A DNA stretch of 64,000 nucleotides, from assembly GCA_020831635.1 (NCBI GenBank), contig JAFIGC010000006.1, forward strand, positions 1 through 64,000, given 5' to 3'. The notes under the pieces were generated by a model. It did no database searches, had not been told where the DNA came from, and was given only the letters and a program-made list of their open reading frames with translations. Made by a program: the position numbers and the translations under genes. The stretch comes from Verrucomicrobiota bacterium. GTDB taxonomy: Bacteria > Verrucomicrobiota > Kiritimatiellia > SS1-B-03-39 > UBA6053. Shown one piece after another: positions 41,176 through 50,600 of this stretch. Each line of letters starts with the position of its first letter. Position 1 is the stretch's first letter.

Positions 41176-42618
41176 TCAGAGAACAACATGGACGGCCTCC
41201 CCTTTCTCAACGCCTAGTTTTTTTCGCGCCTTGGCATTCAGTCGGCATCGACATTCGGGATAAGCGGCATCCCCAACGCCGACCCGAAAGGTTCCCGCGT
41301 TTTCACCTGCGGCAAGACGAATCTCAGATCCCCTCTTCACAGAAAGGGCCCTGGCGCCTCTTGCCGACAGCTCCACGCTGTCATCATCAGATCCACTTCG
41401 CGCCTGCGACACCAGCAATATCTGTTCAATCGGAATGCCCGCCAGGCAAAGCTCGCGGACTCCACGGTACGCCTGTGCCTCTTCATCGGTGAAGGGACAA
41501 AGGTAAACGGTCTCCGGCGCTTCGTTTGACTCGATAAAGCTTATAATCTCGCGAAAAGCAATGATGGTGGCATCTTCCAGTGGGAAACCATAGACCCCCG
41601 TGGAGATGCAGGGAAATGCAATCGTTTGTAACCCCTCCTTCTTTGCCAGACTCAACGTCTCACGATAACAAGAGGCTAAAAGTTGATGTTCCCGGTGGCT
41701 ACCCCCCTCCCATTGCGGACCCACCGCGTGAAACACATATTTGGCGGGAAGATCATAACCTTCTGTCATCTTTACCCGCCCAACCTTGCATCCTTTCAAT
41801 GCTCGACAGGCACGGAGCAATTCAGGCCCGGCGGCATCATGAATTGCTCCGTCAACCCCCCCCCCACTGCGGAGTTGCGTGTTGGCAGCATTTACGATGG
41901 CATCGACATCCAACTCTACAATCGGCGTATCGGTGATCAAAAGGCGGCCCTGCAAACCGTTTGTCGAGACGCTCCGTCTCACACCGGAAACTGCCGTCTC
42001 AACCCAAAGCGTGACACGATCCCCGATATCCAGCTTCAATGCGTCCCGAAGCTTCTTGCGCACGGCAATCGTGTCTTCCGGGGAAGCACGGCCGCTTTTG
42101 CGTAAAACCACTTTATGCCGGGTACCATCAGGCTCCGCTGCAATGGACCCAATGGCTCCATCCTGAATCCCGAAGCGCTTCAACAGCTTGGCAGAAACCC
42201 GGACGGTCGATGGCGTGTCCGGATCCGTCTGGTCCCCTTTAGCAACAACCATGTCGCCAACCTTTACCGGTGAGATGTCCATAAATTCTTCATCATCAGT
42301 GCGGGATGCTTCATGGCCGGCTTTGACAAGCACCACTCGATCCCCCAGAACAACACCCGCTTTTTCTCGATCGGGTTCCATTATGGCAACCACATCGTCT
42401 TCAAGTCCGCTGCGAACCGCGACTCGAAATTCACACCCCCCGATGTGCACCTTCTTGGCAGACGAATCGGTTAACCCAAGCCGGATACTTGAAAGCGGGC
42501 TGAGCGCCACGCGACCCGTGCCAATGTCTTGAAAACCCTTTACCACTCTATAGTGATGGAATTTGTTGTCATGGCTTTTCACGGGAGTATCAGTAAGACG
42601 TTCGCTTTGTCTTCTCAT
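41176..42618 (-). CDS. Macrodomain protein flanked by Cdc48N-like barrels
   Basis: A 480-residue protein. Two double-psi barrels come first: GRVALSPLSSIRLGLTD with MEPDREKAGVVLGDRVV, then STVRVSAKLLKRFGIQDGA with TIAVRKKLRDALKLDIGDRV. A MacroD-type macrodomain occupies about 220-395, with AIVNAANTQLRSGGGVDGAI (the NAAN and GGVDGAI motifs), VFHAVGPQW and CISTGVYGFPLEDA. A third barrel closes the protein (SVELSARGARALSVKRGSEI, CRLNAKARKKLGVEKGEAV). MacroD enzymes remove ADP-ribose from proteins or O-acetyl-ADP-ribose. The likely counterpart is the PARP-like protein of the same operon. The ATG overlaps the previous stop (ATGA) with GGAGG upstream. Confidence 0.87.
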   Translation of the reverse strand: MRRQSERLTDTPVKSHDNKFHHYRVVKGFQDIGTGRVALSPLSSIRLGLTDSSAKKVHIGGCEFRVAVRSGLEDDVVAIMEPDREKAGVVLGDRVVLVKAGHEASRTDDEEFMDISPVKVGDMVVAKGDQTDPDTPSTVRVSAKLLKRFGIQDGAIGSIAAEPDGTRHKVVLRKSGRASPEDTIAVRKKLRDALKLDIGDRVTLWVETAVSGVRRSVSTNGLQGRLLITDTPIVELDVDAIVNAANTQLRSGGGVDGAIHDAAGPELLRACRALKGCKVGRVKMTEGYDLPAKYVFHAVGPQWEGGSHREHQLLASCYRETLSLAKKEGLQTIAFPCISTGVYGFPLEDATIIAFREIISFIESNEAPETVYLCPFTDEEAQAYRGVRELCLAGIPIEQILLVSQARSGSDDDSVELSARGARALSVKRGSEIRLAAGENAGTFRVGVGDAAYPECRCRLNAKARKKLGVEKGEAVHVVL

Positions 42619-43784
42619 TTCTCCTCCATTTTGTGATCTCTTTTCGGCTTTTTAGCAACAACATATTCTGATTTGCGTTCGTAGAAATGCAGCGCGGGTT
42701 TGTTGGCATCGCCCAGGATCAAGCTTCTGCCATCACCAGAAAAACAAAGCGTTGAGGAGGCGAACGGCAAATTGACCGAGTCTTTGGCGCATCCCGCCAT
42801 GTCAACCACATGAAGCTTTTTCTGCCCCTTGTCGGCAACGGCAATCCAGTCCGCGCGCTGATTCACAGCCAAATCAGAGGCTTTCACACAAACCGCGCCC
42901 TGCTGTCCCCGCCATATCGCGCCTGACAACCCTTGGCGACAAGCGCGCATTCGACAATTGACCAGTCCGTGGCCGAGGTCCAACACCATGAGGTCCTGGC
43001 CACAGCGCGGGGATGTTTGGCCGACCGAGAGGAGCCCCGTATAGAAGTCATCGCTGGTAAACACGGGTTGTTCAGGCAGCTCATACCGGGAGACGGACAT
43101 ATGATTATGCATGTCAACCCCGGCAAGGAACAAGCTGCCATCGGCATCGTTGAACAACACGTTCACCAAGCGATTCACGGGTTGCTGATCGACAAGTACA
43201 AAATCATTGCCAAACTCCAGAAGACCCTGGCCAGGCGTGTCCAGCACAACAAGGTGACCGTTTCGCGCCCATCCCACATCACAGACATGGTTGAACTTGG
43301 CCCGGGTCATATGCCACGGCGTGTTAGAGTCAACCCAAAGGCTTTCGCAATGGAACAAGGTGTCATCATCCAGAACGGCGGCGAATCGCCGACCATCCGG
43401 GCTCGGTCGCAATCGTCGAACCCCTGAATGGGTATCACTGATACAGATTGTGCCTTTATGTGACCAGTTGGCCCATTCCCGCGTCAGCTCGATGCCATCG
43501 GTTGCCAGATACATGGAGAGAAACTGACGTCGATTGCATCTGAGACACTCGACAATATCGCCCCGCAAAAACTTATAATCCTGATCTCCACAATCCGGAC
43601 AGACGCACGTGTCGAGCAAAGCTGACCGGAAAGCAACATCATCTTCCGCCTTATACTTTTCATCGCTTTGCCCTCTGATGGCAGGAGCACGCCGACCGCA
43701 GGCAGGACATTCCCACACATTCCCGCCACCACCTTCAACAGCAACGAGCATCATGCCGTCATCTATGCAGTAGCCACAGGGCAT
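42615..43784 (-). CDS. Zinc-ribbon + beta-propeller-like protein
   Basis: A 389-residue protein. The first 90 residues hold four cysteine pairs in zinc-ribbon spacing (CGYC, CPAC, CVCPDC, CLRC), enough for two zinc sites. The rest consists of repeated strand-rich units ending in patterns such as LRPSPDGRRFAAVLDD, VGWARNGHLVVLDT, LFNDADGSLFLAGV and LCFSGDGRSLILGD, typical of WD40/YVTN-like propellers. It probably binds protein or nucleic acid rather than catalysing. No barrel domain and no signal peptide are seen. The ATG overlaps the stop of the GCS2 gene (TAATG) with GGAGG seven bases upstream. Confidence 0.7.
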   Translation of the reverse strand: MPCGYCIDDGMMLVAVEGGGGNVWECPACGRRAPAIRGQSDEKYKAEDDVAFRSALLDTCVCPDCGDQDYKFLRGDIVECLRCNRRQFLSMYLATDGIELTREWANWSHKGTICISDTHSGVRRLRPSPDGRRFAAVLDDDTLFHCESLWVDSNTPWHMTRAKFNHVCDVGWARNGHLVVLDTPGQGLLEFGNDFVLVDQQPVNRLVNVLFNDADGSLFLAGVDMHNHMSVSRYELPEQPVFTSDDFYTGLLSVGQTSPRCGQDLMVLDLGHGLVNCRMRACRQGLSGAIWRGQQGAVCVKASDLAVNQRADWIAVADKGQKKLHVVDMAGCAKDSVNLPFASSTLCFSGDGRSLILGDANKPALHFYERKSEYVVAKKPKRDHKMEEK

Positions 43785-44833
43785 TATTCAGCCTCCATTG
43801 TCAACCTCACCATTTCGCCTGCATACTCCGTAGCATCGCAGTGATCTCGACTGTCACGCTCCTCCTCACAAAGACATATTTCGGATTCAACAATGTCAAT
43901 CACGGCAGATTCGCCATCATCGCCGAATATATCCAGTTCGTCATAAAGCCATGCTTGTAGCTCATTGAGTGCCTCGATGGCTGGCATGTCATCAACAAGC
44001 GGCAAAACAGGCCGAGTGGACAGAGAAAGTCTTGACCGAATCCCGGATCGAATCGCCTCCTCCCGGTTTCGCTTGAGTTCATCCATCCAGGCGGACTGAG
44101 GGTCGACCAATGCGTCGAGATCAACCTCATCGGTAATGAGTTTGGCGGCGAGTGCTTGAAGCACCGCGGCAATAGCCATTGAACGCTCGCACCGCGGCTG
44201 CGCATCAAATAAGCGGACCTCTACCGTGCAACGCCCCCCTTTGGCAAAAGGGGTCACATCCCACATGCGCTCAGGAACCCCGCTGAACGAGTGCGAACAC
44301 CACCTAAGCTTCATCATGTCCCGTTGTGTCAAATGCGGCGGACACCTGCAGTGCGCTGACCGATGCAGCCGATAACTTTCAAATGGTTCTCGTTTGCCGG
44401 CGTAAAAGGGAGAATTGGCGCTGAAGGCAATCAGCTCAGGTATAAACAAACGCAGTAGATTATGCAGATTGATGGCTTCCCGGGCTGTACGCACACCTAC
44501 ATGATGGTGCTCACCAAAAACTTCACCGGGGCGCTTGGTGGTGATCAGCGGGTTGACACCGCAAGCCATGACCCTCAATCCCATGTCTCTTGCCTTCTCC
44601 GCCACCTCCCGACGAAAGACACGCAGCATGTCACGAAGCTGAAACGGGGAGTCAAAAATACCGATCCAGTACTCAAGTTGTGTGTCGTAGAAGTCCCGTC
44701 CAAAGTCAGCAAACACATTCAGGCTGTCCGCCCGGGGACGGACAGCCTGCGCCAGATCATCCACATGCCCAGCGCATAGTTCAAAGTTTGCCGAATTTAC
44801 AATTTGCAGCTCCTGTTCGATTCCATGCCTCAC
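43784..44833 (-). CDS. GCS2/YbdK-type glutamate-cysteine ligase-like protein
   Basis: A 349-residue member of the GCS2 carboxylate-amine ligase family (YbdK/EgtA side of the fold), more conventional than the other ligases here. Motifs are HGIEQELQIV at the N-terminus, DTQLEYWIG near 50, VFGEHHHVGVRT near 105 as metal/nucleotide ligands, IAFSANSPFYAGKREPFESY near 140 (19 of these shown) and TVEVRLFDAQ near 210. The acidic C-terminus (ESEICLCEEERDSRDHCDAT) is unusual. Relatives form gamma-glutamyl bonds. The start is GTG with AAGGA seven bases upstream. It lies between the tubulin-like gene and the zinc-ribbon gene. Confidence 0.8.
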   Translation of the reverse strand: MRHGIEQELQIVNSANFELCAGHVDDLAQAVRPRADSLNVFADFGRDFYDTQLEYWIGIFDSPFQLRDMLRVFRREVAEKARDMGLRVMACGVNPLITTKRPGEVFGEHHHVGVRTAREAINLHNLLRLFIPELIAFSANSPFYAGKREPFESYRLHRSAHCRCPPHLTQRDMMKLRWCSHSFSGVPERMWDVTPFAKGGRCTVEVRLFDAQPRCERSMAIAAVLQALAAKLITDEVDLDALVDPQSAWMDELKRNREEAIRSGIRSRLSLSTRPVLPLVDDMPAIEALNELQAWLYDELDIFGDDGESAVIDIVESEICLCEEERDSRDHCDATEYAGEMVRLTMEAE

Positions 44834-44858
44834 GCGTCCATCCTTTTCTTATGTTAAG

Positions 44859-47621
44859 TTACGCAAGACTTAAGCGCTTTTTGACTTGCTTATCAATCTC
44901 TTCGGGCAATTTATTGGCCGCAGACCAAGCGAGGAAAGCTGTATTTTCGCCAGCAAACTTCTCGCATAGTTTGGCTACAATGGCTTTCTGAACCTTTGAG
45001 GCCAAACCTTCTTCGTTAGCCAGTGCGTTTTTCACATTCACCAATCCATTAAAACGCGGGTCTTTACCATCGGCTTCACCTAAGAAAATCGTAAAATAAT
45101 TTCCCTTTGCATCTTTCTTGAGTAGGCCCAGCTTACGACAGATTTTGATATACGCTTCAAAATCAATGCCACTTTTAGGCTCATAAACCAATTCCGGCCA
45201 ATCCGCCGCACCACGCATTAAATGGGCTGTGATTCCGTAGCGAGAGTCAGGAACTCCATTGTGAGCCTTATATTCTTTAAAACAATCTACGACTTCCGCA
45301 ACATGCGCCGCAGGCATGCCATGCCGGACAGCTATAAATGTCACTTTGTTGGGATCCATATAACTCAAGCGTATCGAAAGGACCTCAGGAATGTCGTGGC
45401 CATCCGTGTGCCGTCGAATTTCTTCTTCTGAAAAACGCGAAATCATGTAAAAGATTACTGGATTCGCGGCTGCCCCTCCTTTGAACTCACACATGGGGCT
45501 TGCACGTTTGGCCTGAGCAGCAAGATATTCGGAGGGATTGCTAATTCCACAGGCTTTAAGGCGATCAAAAAAGTGAGACTCTCCATGCACATTGTTGACC
45601 ATTGTGTCTGCAATGGGATCCGCGATCAGGCTTTCCCAGGTAAAGTTGACAATAATCGCCCTACGCAAAGCCGAATCTTGTTTATGGGCTTCTTCTTTCA
45701 AGGCGTCCTCCAACTCCGTAATGTCCTTTGCAGAGCATCCAAAACACTCATTTGCTGCCGACAGTATGGTCAGTTCCCTAGCACCTTTCTGTGCACGTGT
45801 CCTCGCACAACTCAGTTCACCTAGTATATCTGCTTCCAATGCGTCAAGCTTGGTACGCAAGGGCTTGATTGATTTTTCGGAAATTTGAGCGGCAATTTTG
45901 GCGGCCAACTCAAAAGCATATGCTTCGGAACGCGCCGTTAAATCACCTTTCAATTTTGCCAACAAAGTAGTAAGAAGCTGTTCGCGGTCTGCTTTTCCCG
46001 TGGACCATTTCTGTATGTTAACATATTCCTTCTGAAGGTTCTGAATCGCAGATTGATTAAGAGTTGTATCGTTCTCTCTTTTCTTTTCCGCTTGGCAGAT
46101 TTTCGCATAACCTTCGACATGGGACCTCATTTCTTTGAGCAGCCGAATCGAGCCTACCAAACCGTACTCCGGATCTAAAAAAAGCTCTTTGACCTTGACA
46201 AGGATCCATGCTGCAGCCTTGTCGGATGTTGCTGTAAATGTATTATCGAGTTTCTTGTAGTGCTGATCTATCTTTCTTTTCCCATCTTGATAATCTTGAA
46301 AGACCAATTTAAGGAGATCTTTACGCTTGACCGCACTAAATTGATCCGGAGTGGCTCTGCTTAACTTGGTTTGGCAATCCGGTATGTCTGGTATCAATTC
46401 GTCCTGCCAAATCTCAGTATCCCCACTGCCGTGAATCATGGATTTAATTTTCTTGATTAACCCATCTTCTCCCGCAGCAGGTTCGGCGGTGATTCTGGCC
46501 ATCATAAACTGAATCGCATAATTCTTGGCATAAGAAGCGAGTCCATTGTGTGGATAAACCAAATCGCATAGCCCCATAGAGGAGTAGGCTTTTGCGACGG
46601 GAAGGCAGTCATCATGCTTTTGAAGTTTCACGTTTCCTGCAACAAGGGTCAGGACTCCTTTAGCCTGATCCTCTTCTTCTGCCAAACCCATTATCATGTG
46701 CGTAATAAAATGAGCAGTTTTTGTAGCAACCCTCTTGCCTTTTCCACCAAAATTTCGCCCATTTTCCGCTATGTCACCAACGAGATAAGTCAGTGACGAA
46801 AGCCGCTTGTTAAAGTCAATGGCACAAGCCTTCGAATACTCTTCCGAGTAGCTAAAGCCTGGCTCCATACGCATAAATTGGTCATATTCTTTAAGCGCGG
46901 CGTATGCATTTACTTTAGGCGCTTGACGTTCCCCCTCATTGATACACCTCTCATATACACTAGGCAGTAGCAAAAATGTATGCACTCGCGCGGTTTTTTT
47001 GGTCACATCACGAATGTTGGCCAAAGCATCAACTAACATACCGCAACCTGTTCCACCAGCCACAGAGCTTACCAAAAAAACATTAATTCCGTCTGCTGCG
47101 GATGTGCGAATTTCAGGATGTATGGATGTCACTGTAGCGAGATTCATGTCATCCGTAATTGCTCTTGCTGCACTCTGTAACCTGCTGCGGAAGCCATGAT
47201 TACTTAGATTGTTAAGCCAAAAAGCAGCACGCCCCACATGTCGCACCTGATATGCCTGATCTCCTTCCTCGTTTGCCATAACGGCGTTGATTTTCGCCCC
47301 TAGGCCATCTGGCCACCATCCGGATACAGCCTGATAATTTTGGGCATTGTCATTAAGAATCTTGTTCTCTAGTTCGGCGAAATCACCACCAAATTTCGGT
47401 ATCAAAATCTCTGTGCCTGCTTCGGAATCAAATCCAAGACAATCTTCGTCAAGGGGGGTCGCAACCTTCGGACTAATGTCTACCTCTAGAAATTTGAAGC
47501 AAGCAGGCACAGTCTTGCCATCTGTCGAGAAGCGTTGTGCCAAAGCATATTTAACCTTCTGCAGCACCAATGCACCGCTTCCTCCAAGTCCAACAAAAAT
47601 AGTGGGTTTAACGTGGATCAT
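44859..47621 (-). CDS. Tubulin/FtsZ-superfamily GTPase-like protein (Tubulin_2 type)
   Basis: A 920-residue protein. Its N-terminal 350 residues have tubulin/FtsZ nucleotide-site features: IFVGLGGSGALVLQKV as the first loop and VSSVAGGTGCGMLVDALANI as the tubulin signature (GGTGxG). An extended C-terminal region contains charged helices. Proteins of this type are distinct from FtsZ and have been reported next to VWA proteins in many bacteria, with membrane-remodelling suggested. Here too the gene follows a VWA protein by 29 bp. There is no acidic C-terminal tail (it ends KQVKKRLSLA). AAGGA lies eight bases before the ATG. Its place in an amidoligase operon invites the idea that it is modified or organised by those enzymes. 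Confidence 0.82.
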   Translation of the reverse strand: MIHVKPTIFVGLGGSGALVLQKVKYALAQRFSTDGKTVPACFKFLEVDISPKVATPLDEDCLGFDSEAGTEILIPKFGGDFAELENKILNDNAQNYQAVSGWWPDGLGAKINAVMANEEGDQAYQVRHVGRAAFWLNNLSNHGFRSRLQSAARAITDDMNLATVTSIHPEIRTSAADGINVFLVSSVAGGTGCGMLVDALANIRDVTKKTARVHTFLLLPSVYERCINEGERQAPKVNAYAALKEYDQFMRMEPGFSYSEEYSKACAIDFNKRLSSLTYLVGDIAENGRNFGGKGKRVATKTAHFITHMIMGLAEEEDQAKGVLTLVAGNVKLQKHDDCLPVAKAYSSMGLCDLVYPHNGLASYAKNYAIQFMMARITAEPAAGEDGLIKKIKSMIHGSGDTEIWQDELIPDIPDCQTKLSRATPDQFSAVKRKDLLKLVFQDYQDGKRKIDQHYKKLDNTFTATSDKAAAWILVKVKELFLDPEYGLVGSIRLLKEMRSHVEGYAKICQAEKKRENDTTLNQSAIQNLQKEYVNIQKWSTGKADREQLLTTLLAKLKGDLTARSEAYAFELAAKIAAQISEKSIKPLRTKLDALEADILGELSCARTRAQKGARELTILSAANECFGCSAKDITELEDALKEEAHKQDSALRRAIIVNFTWESLIADPIADTMVNNVHGESHFFDRLKACGISNPSEYLAAQAKRASPMCEFKGGAAANPVIFYMISRFSEEEIRRHTDGHDIPEVLSIRLSYMDPNKVTFIAVRHGMPAAHVAEVVDCFKEYKAHNGVPDSRYGITAHLMRGAADWPELVYEPKSGIDFEAYIKICRKLGLLKKDAKGNYFTIFLGEADGKDPRFNGLVNVKNALANEEGLASKVQKAIVAKLCEKFAGENTAFLAWSAANKLPEEIDKQVKKRLSLA

Positions 47622-47650
47622 CTTTATTTTCCTTTATTTAGTTTTCGATT

Positions 47651-50600
47651 TCAATTTCCGTACCAAAAGTAACAGTAAAGTAAATATACACCCGGTATAA
47701 TCGCGAGCAAAGCGCTCATGCCAAGGCCTATTGCGACCGTCTTCCTTGGAACGTTGACCAATCGCCTTAACGAAAAATCACCATGGGTGTCCACATTGAC
47801 TTCATAGAGCCATTTACCAAACCCAATGACATCACCAGACAAAAGTGTTAACGGTTCCTGCGTTTGTTCCGCTATCATTTCCTGTCCCTTGCGGGTGACC
47901 CGAAGCATGTCAATTCCTTTTTCATCGGACACAACCTGCCAGGCAGGCGTTAGCGAAATTGCTCCACTATCATCGCGTGTCACCCGACAGGGAAATGATT
48001 CCACTTCAATAATGTCGCCCAAATCGACGGTTAGTGTTTCCAGCGGTTTAGGAGAGGCGGCTCCGCCCCAGGCCGAACAAACTATGGGTTTGGACAAACA
48101 TGGTCGGTCGGTCTTAATGCGGATCCGCCCACTGTTCATTTCTTCGATCTCAACATCCTGTGCGAGAGCCGACTGTTGCAACACGGCGAAATGTTGAAAG
48201 AAGTCATAAGTGAGGGGAAAAGAAATGTCGTGACTTGTTAACAAAGCGCGTCTGTCCGCGCCCACCGTCAATGTAGGGGAGGAATATTTTCCACGCCCCA
48301 GCGCATAAGTTTTGCGCGGCTCAGGGGCTCGCAAGAACCAGCCAACGATCCATCCGAGTACGATCGCTCCCGCGGCCGCAACCCATGCATACAACGCAAA
48401 AGAAATTTGCCGATTTTCCGTTATGCTAACATTTACGGTATGCGCGGACCGCTCGAAACCCGTGGTCTGGTCCCGGGCGGTAAGGGTGATGGTATAATCG
48501 CCAGTGCTTGAATACGCTTGTTCAGGTTCAAACTCGGAACTCTTCGGGGATTCATCTCCGAAATCCCATGAAAACACCAAGTCGCCGCCTTTCGAAAGAT
48601 TCCTGGTTTTCACGCGAAGCGGCCTGCCCCCCAAAGGAAGTTGGCCTCGACGTGGTTTCACATCAAACTCCACAACAAAGCCTTCCTCCACGGAAACCTG
48701 AACACGATCCGTTGACTGGCCATGTGAACCTGAAACTTGTAGCACCACATCATATGTTCCGGGGGTTGTGTAGGTATGAAGCGGGTGTTGCTCGGTTGAC
48801 GTGTTTCCGTCTCCGAAATCCCACAACCATTCAGACACGTAACCTACGGAACGATCCTGGAACACAATGGGGTCCCTTGTAAAACGGCGATCATCAGGTG
48901 TCCTCACCGAAATACGCGAGATCACTTCAATGGGACGCTTGGTCAGTTGAATTGTCCATATTGCCGTACCCGCCGCACCTTGGGAGTCCAGGAGGATTCG
49001 TGCGGTGTGGCGGCCATATGAGAGGCTTTCCCGATCCACACTGAGTTCAATCCGCATTGGTTTTTCGGGAGATGTCGTCTCCATGCCCGACCGGACTGTT
49101 AACGCGTTGACTAATTCATGGGCACCTTTGGCTTCGAAAACAATCGAAACAGGGGCTTCCAAACTGGATCGTACGAGAATGCTTCCTTGCCAATGTTCTG
49201 TATCCTCGGAAAACACCAGCGGATTCTCCCCTTCGATCCATATCGCTCCAGCTTGGAGCTTGAGTGGCTCGCGAACTTCAGAATACCCAGGGCTTGTGAT
49301 AACGAAATACCCTTCATAGTCTCCGCGAGCATGAGCCGGGGCCTTGGCCCGTACCAATAGAGTCGCGGGCTGTTCCGCGGAAATGGTAATTTCAGTCCGG
49401 CCTTCCCGCCTGACGCCATCGCTCTCAAACTCCACGGCATCGATGGTCAGGGCACGTCCATCGTCCGAAAGCCATTCCTCGGCAATCACATCAAGACTCA
49501 AAGGTTGTTGGCTACTGGTGGTCAGGCGGTATTCGATCGGCGCACTGGTTTCACCCGCAGGGACACGGAAGGTGTCATGCCGGGATATGCGCTCAACGTC
49601 CAATCTCACGACATTTAGCTTGATCGGGACTTCGGCAACTGGACCCAGTTGGGACACCACTTGGATAAATGTTCCCACATCTCCCTCAACGCCTTCGCCT
49701 GCCGTCGCGAGCAATCGAAAACGAGCCGGCAATTCATAAAAGGCAGATGCGCGTGCGGGCTCAACCGTCAATTGTACACCCTTCGGTAGTGGGTCCTCGG
49801 AGACCTTGACTTGGTATTCCAACAATTCATTCGCCGTGTTTTCAATCACAAACTCAGCTTCGGCCTGCTTCCCCGGCACCAAAGTCATTTCAATCTGCTC
49901 GGACAGCAACCTGTGATGAACGACATCGACACTGACATTCGCAACACCTTCCGCCAGACCGGGGGCATGGATGGGCAAATTTGCCGAATACATCCCGCCC
50001 GGAGCATCATCGGGTATCTGGATCCGCACCTTTAGCTGTCGCTCTGACACTCGGGCATCGGCAATATCGAAGCGGGTATTTTCCGGACCGACCATTTGTT
50101 CCATTCCAATTTCAACATGCGGTAACAATCCCTCTGGAACGTCAAGGAGGACGGAGAGTTCCAATGAAGCCCCTGGCTCCGCCATGGCATGTAGACTTAC
50201 ATTGGGTGGAGGGCCCCCGACATCCAGGATGACAGGCAGCTCGGCCCCTGATACTCGCGGGGTACGGGATCGTACCATAAAAGTCCCTTGATATCGTCCT
50301 GCGGGCGTGTCGTCGGGAACTTCCAGAAATAAAGAGATTTCAGCGGTACCCCGCGCGGCCAACTGAAATACGCGCTCTCCTTGAATTCTGCTCGCAGGGA
50401 TTCGATGCCCGCTGTCGGTGTGAACCAGGTCTGCCAGATCTACCGCCACATCAGCCGAAATATCCCGCGGGGCATCCAGATATAAGGTCGGGCGAACCAG
50501 CGCGCCTTCATCGGAGACACTTGCCAGATCGGCACGCCGGCCCTGTGAAGCGAACGCGTGAATCCGTTCCGGCAAGGTGGTGAGCCGACCGGTTGGCGGT

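Noticed and set aside
44859-47621. Tubulin-like protein as the division protein FtsZ
   Set aside because: At 920 residues with a VWA partner and no ftsA/ftsQ neighbours it belongs to the separate tubulin-like group.
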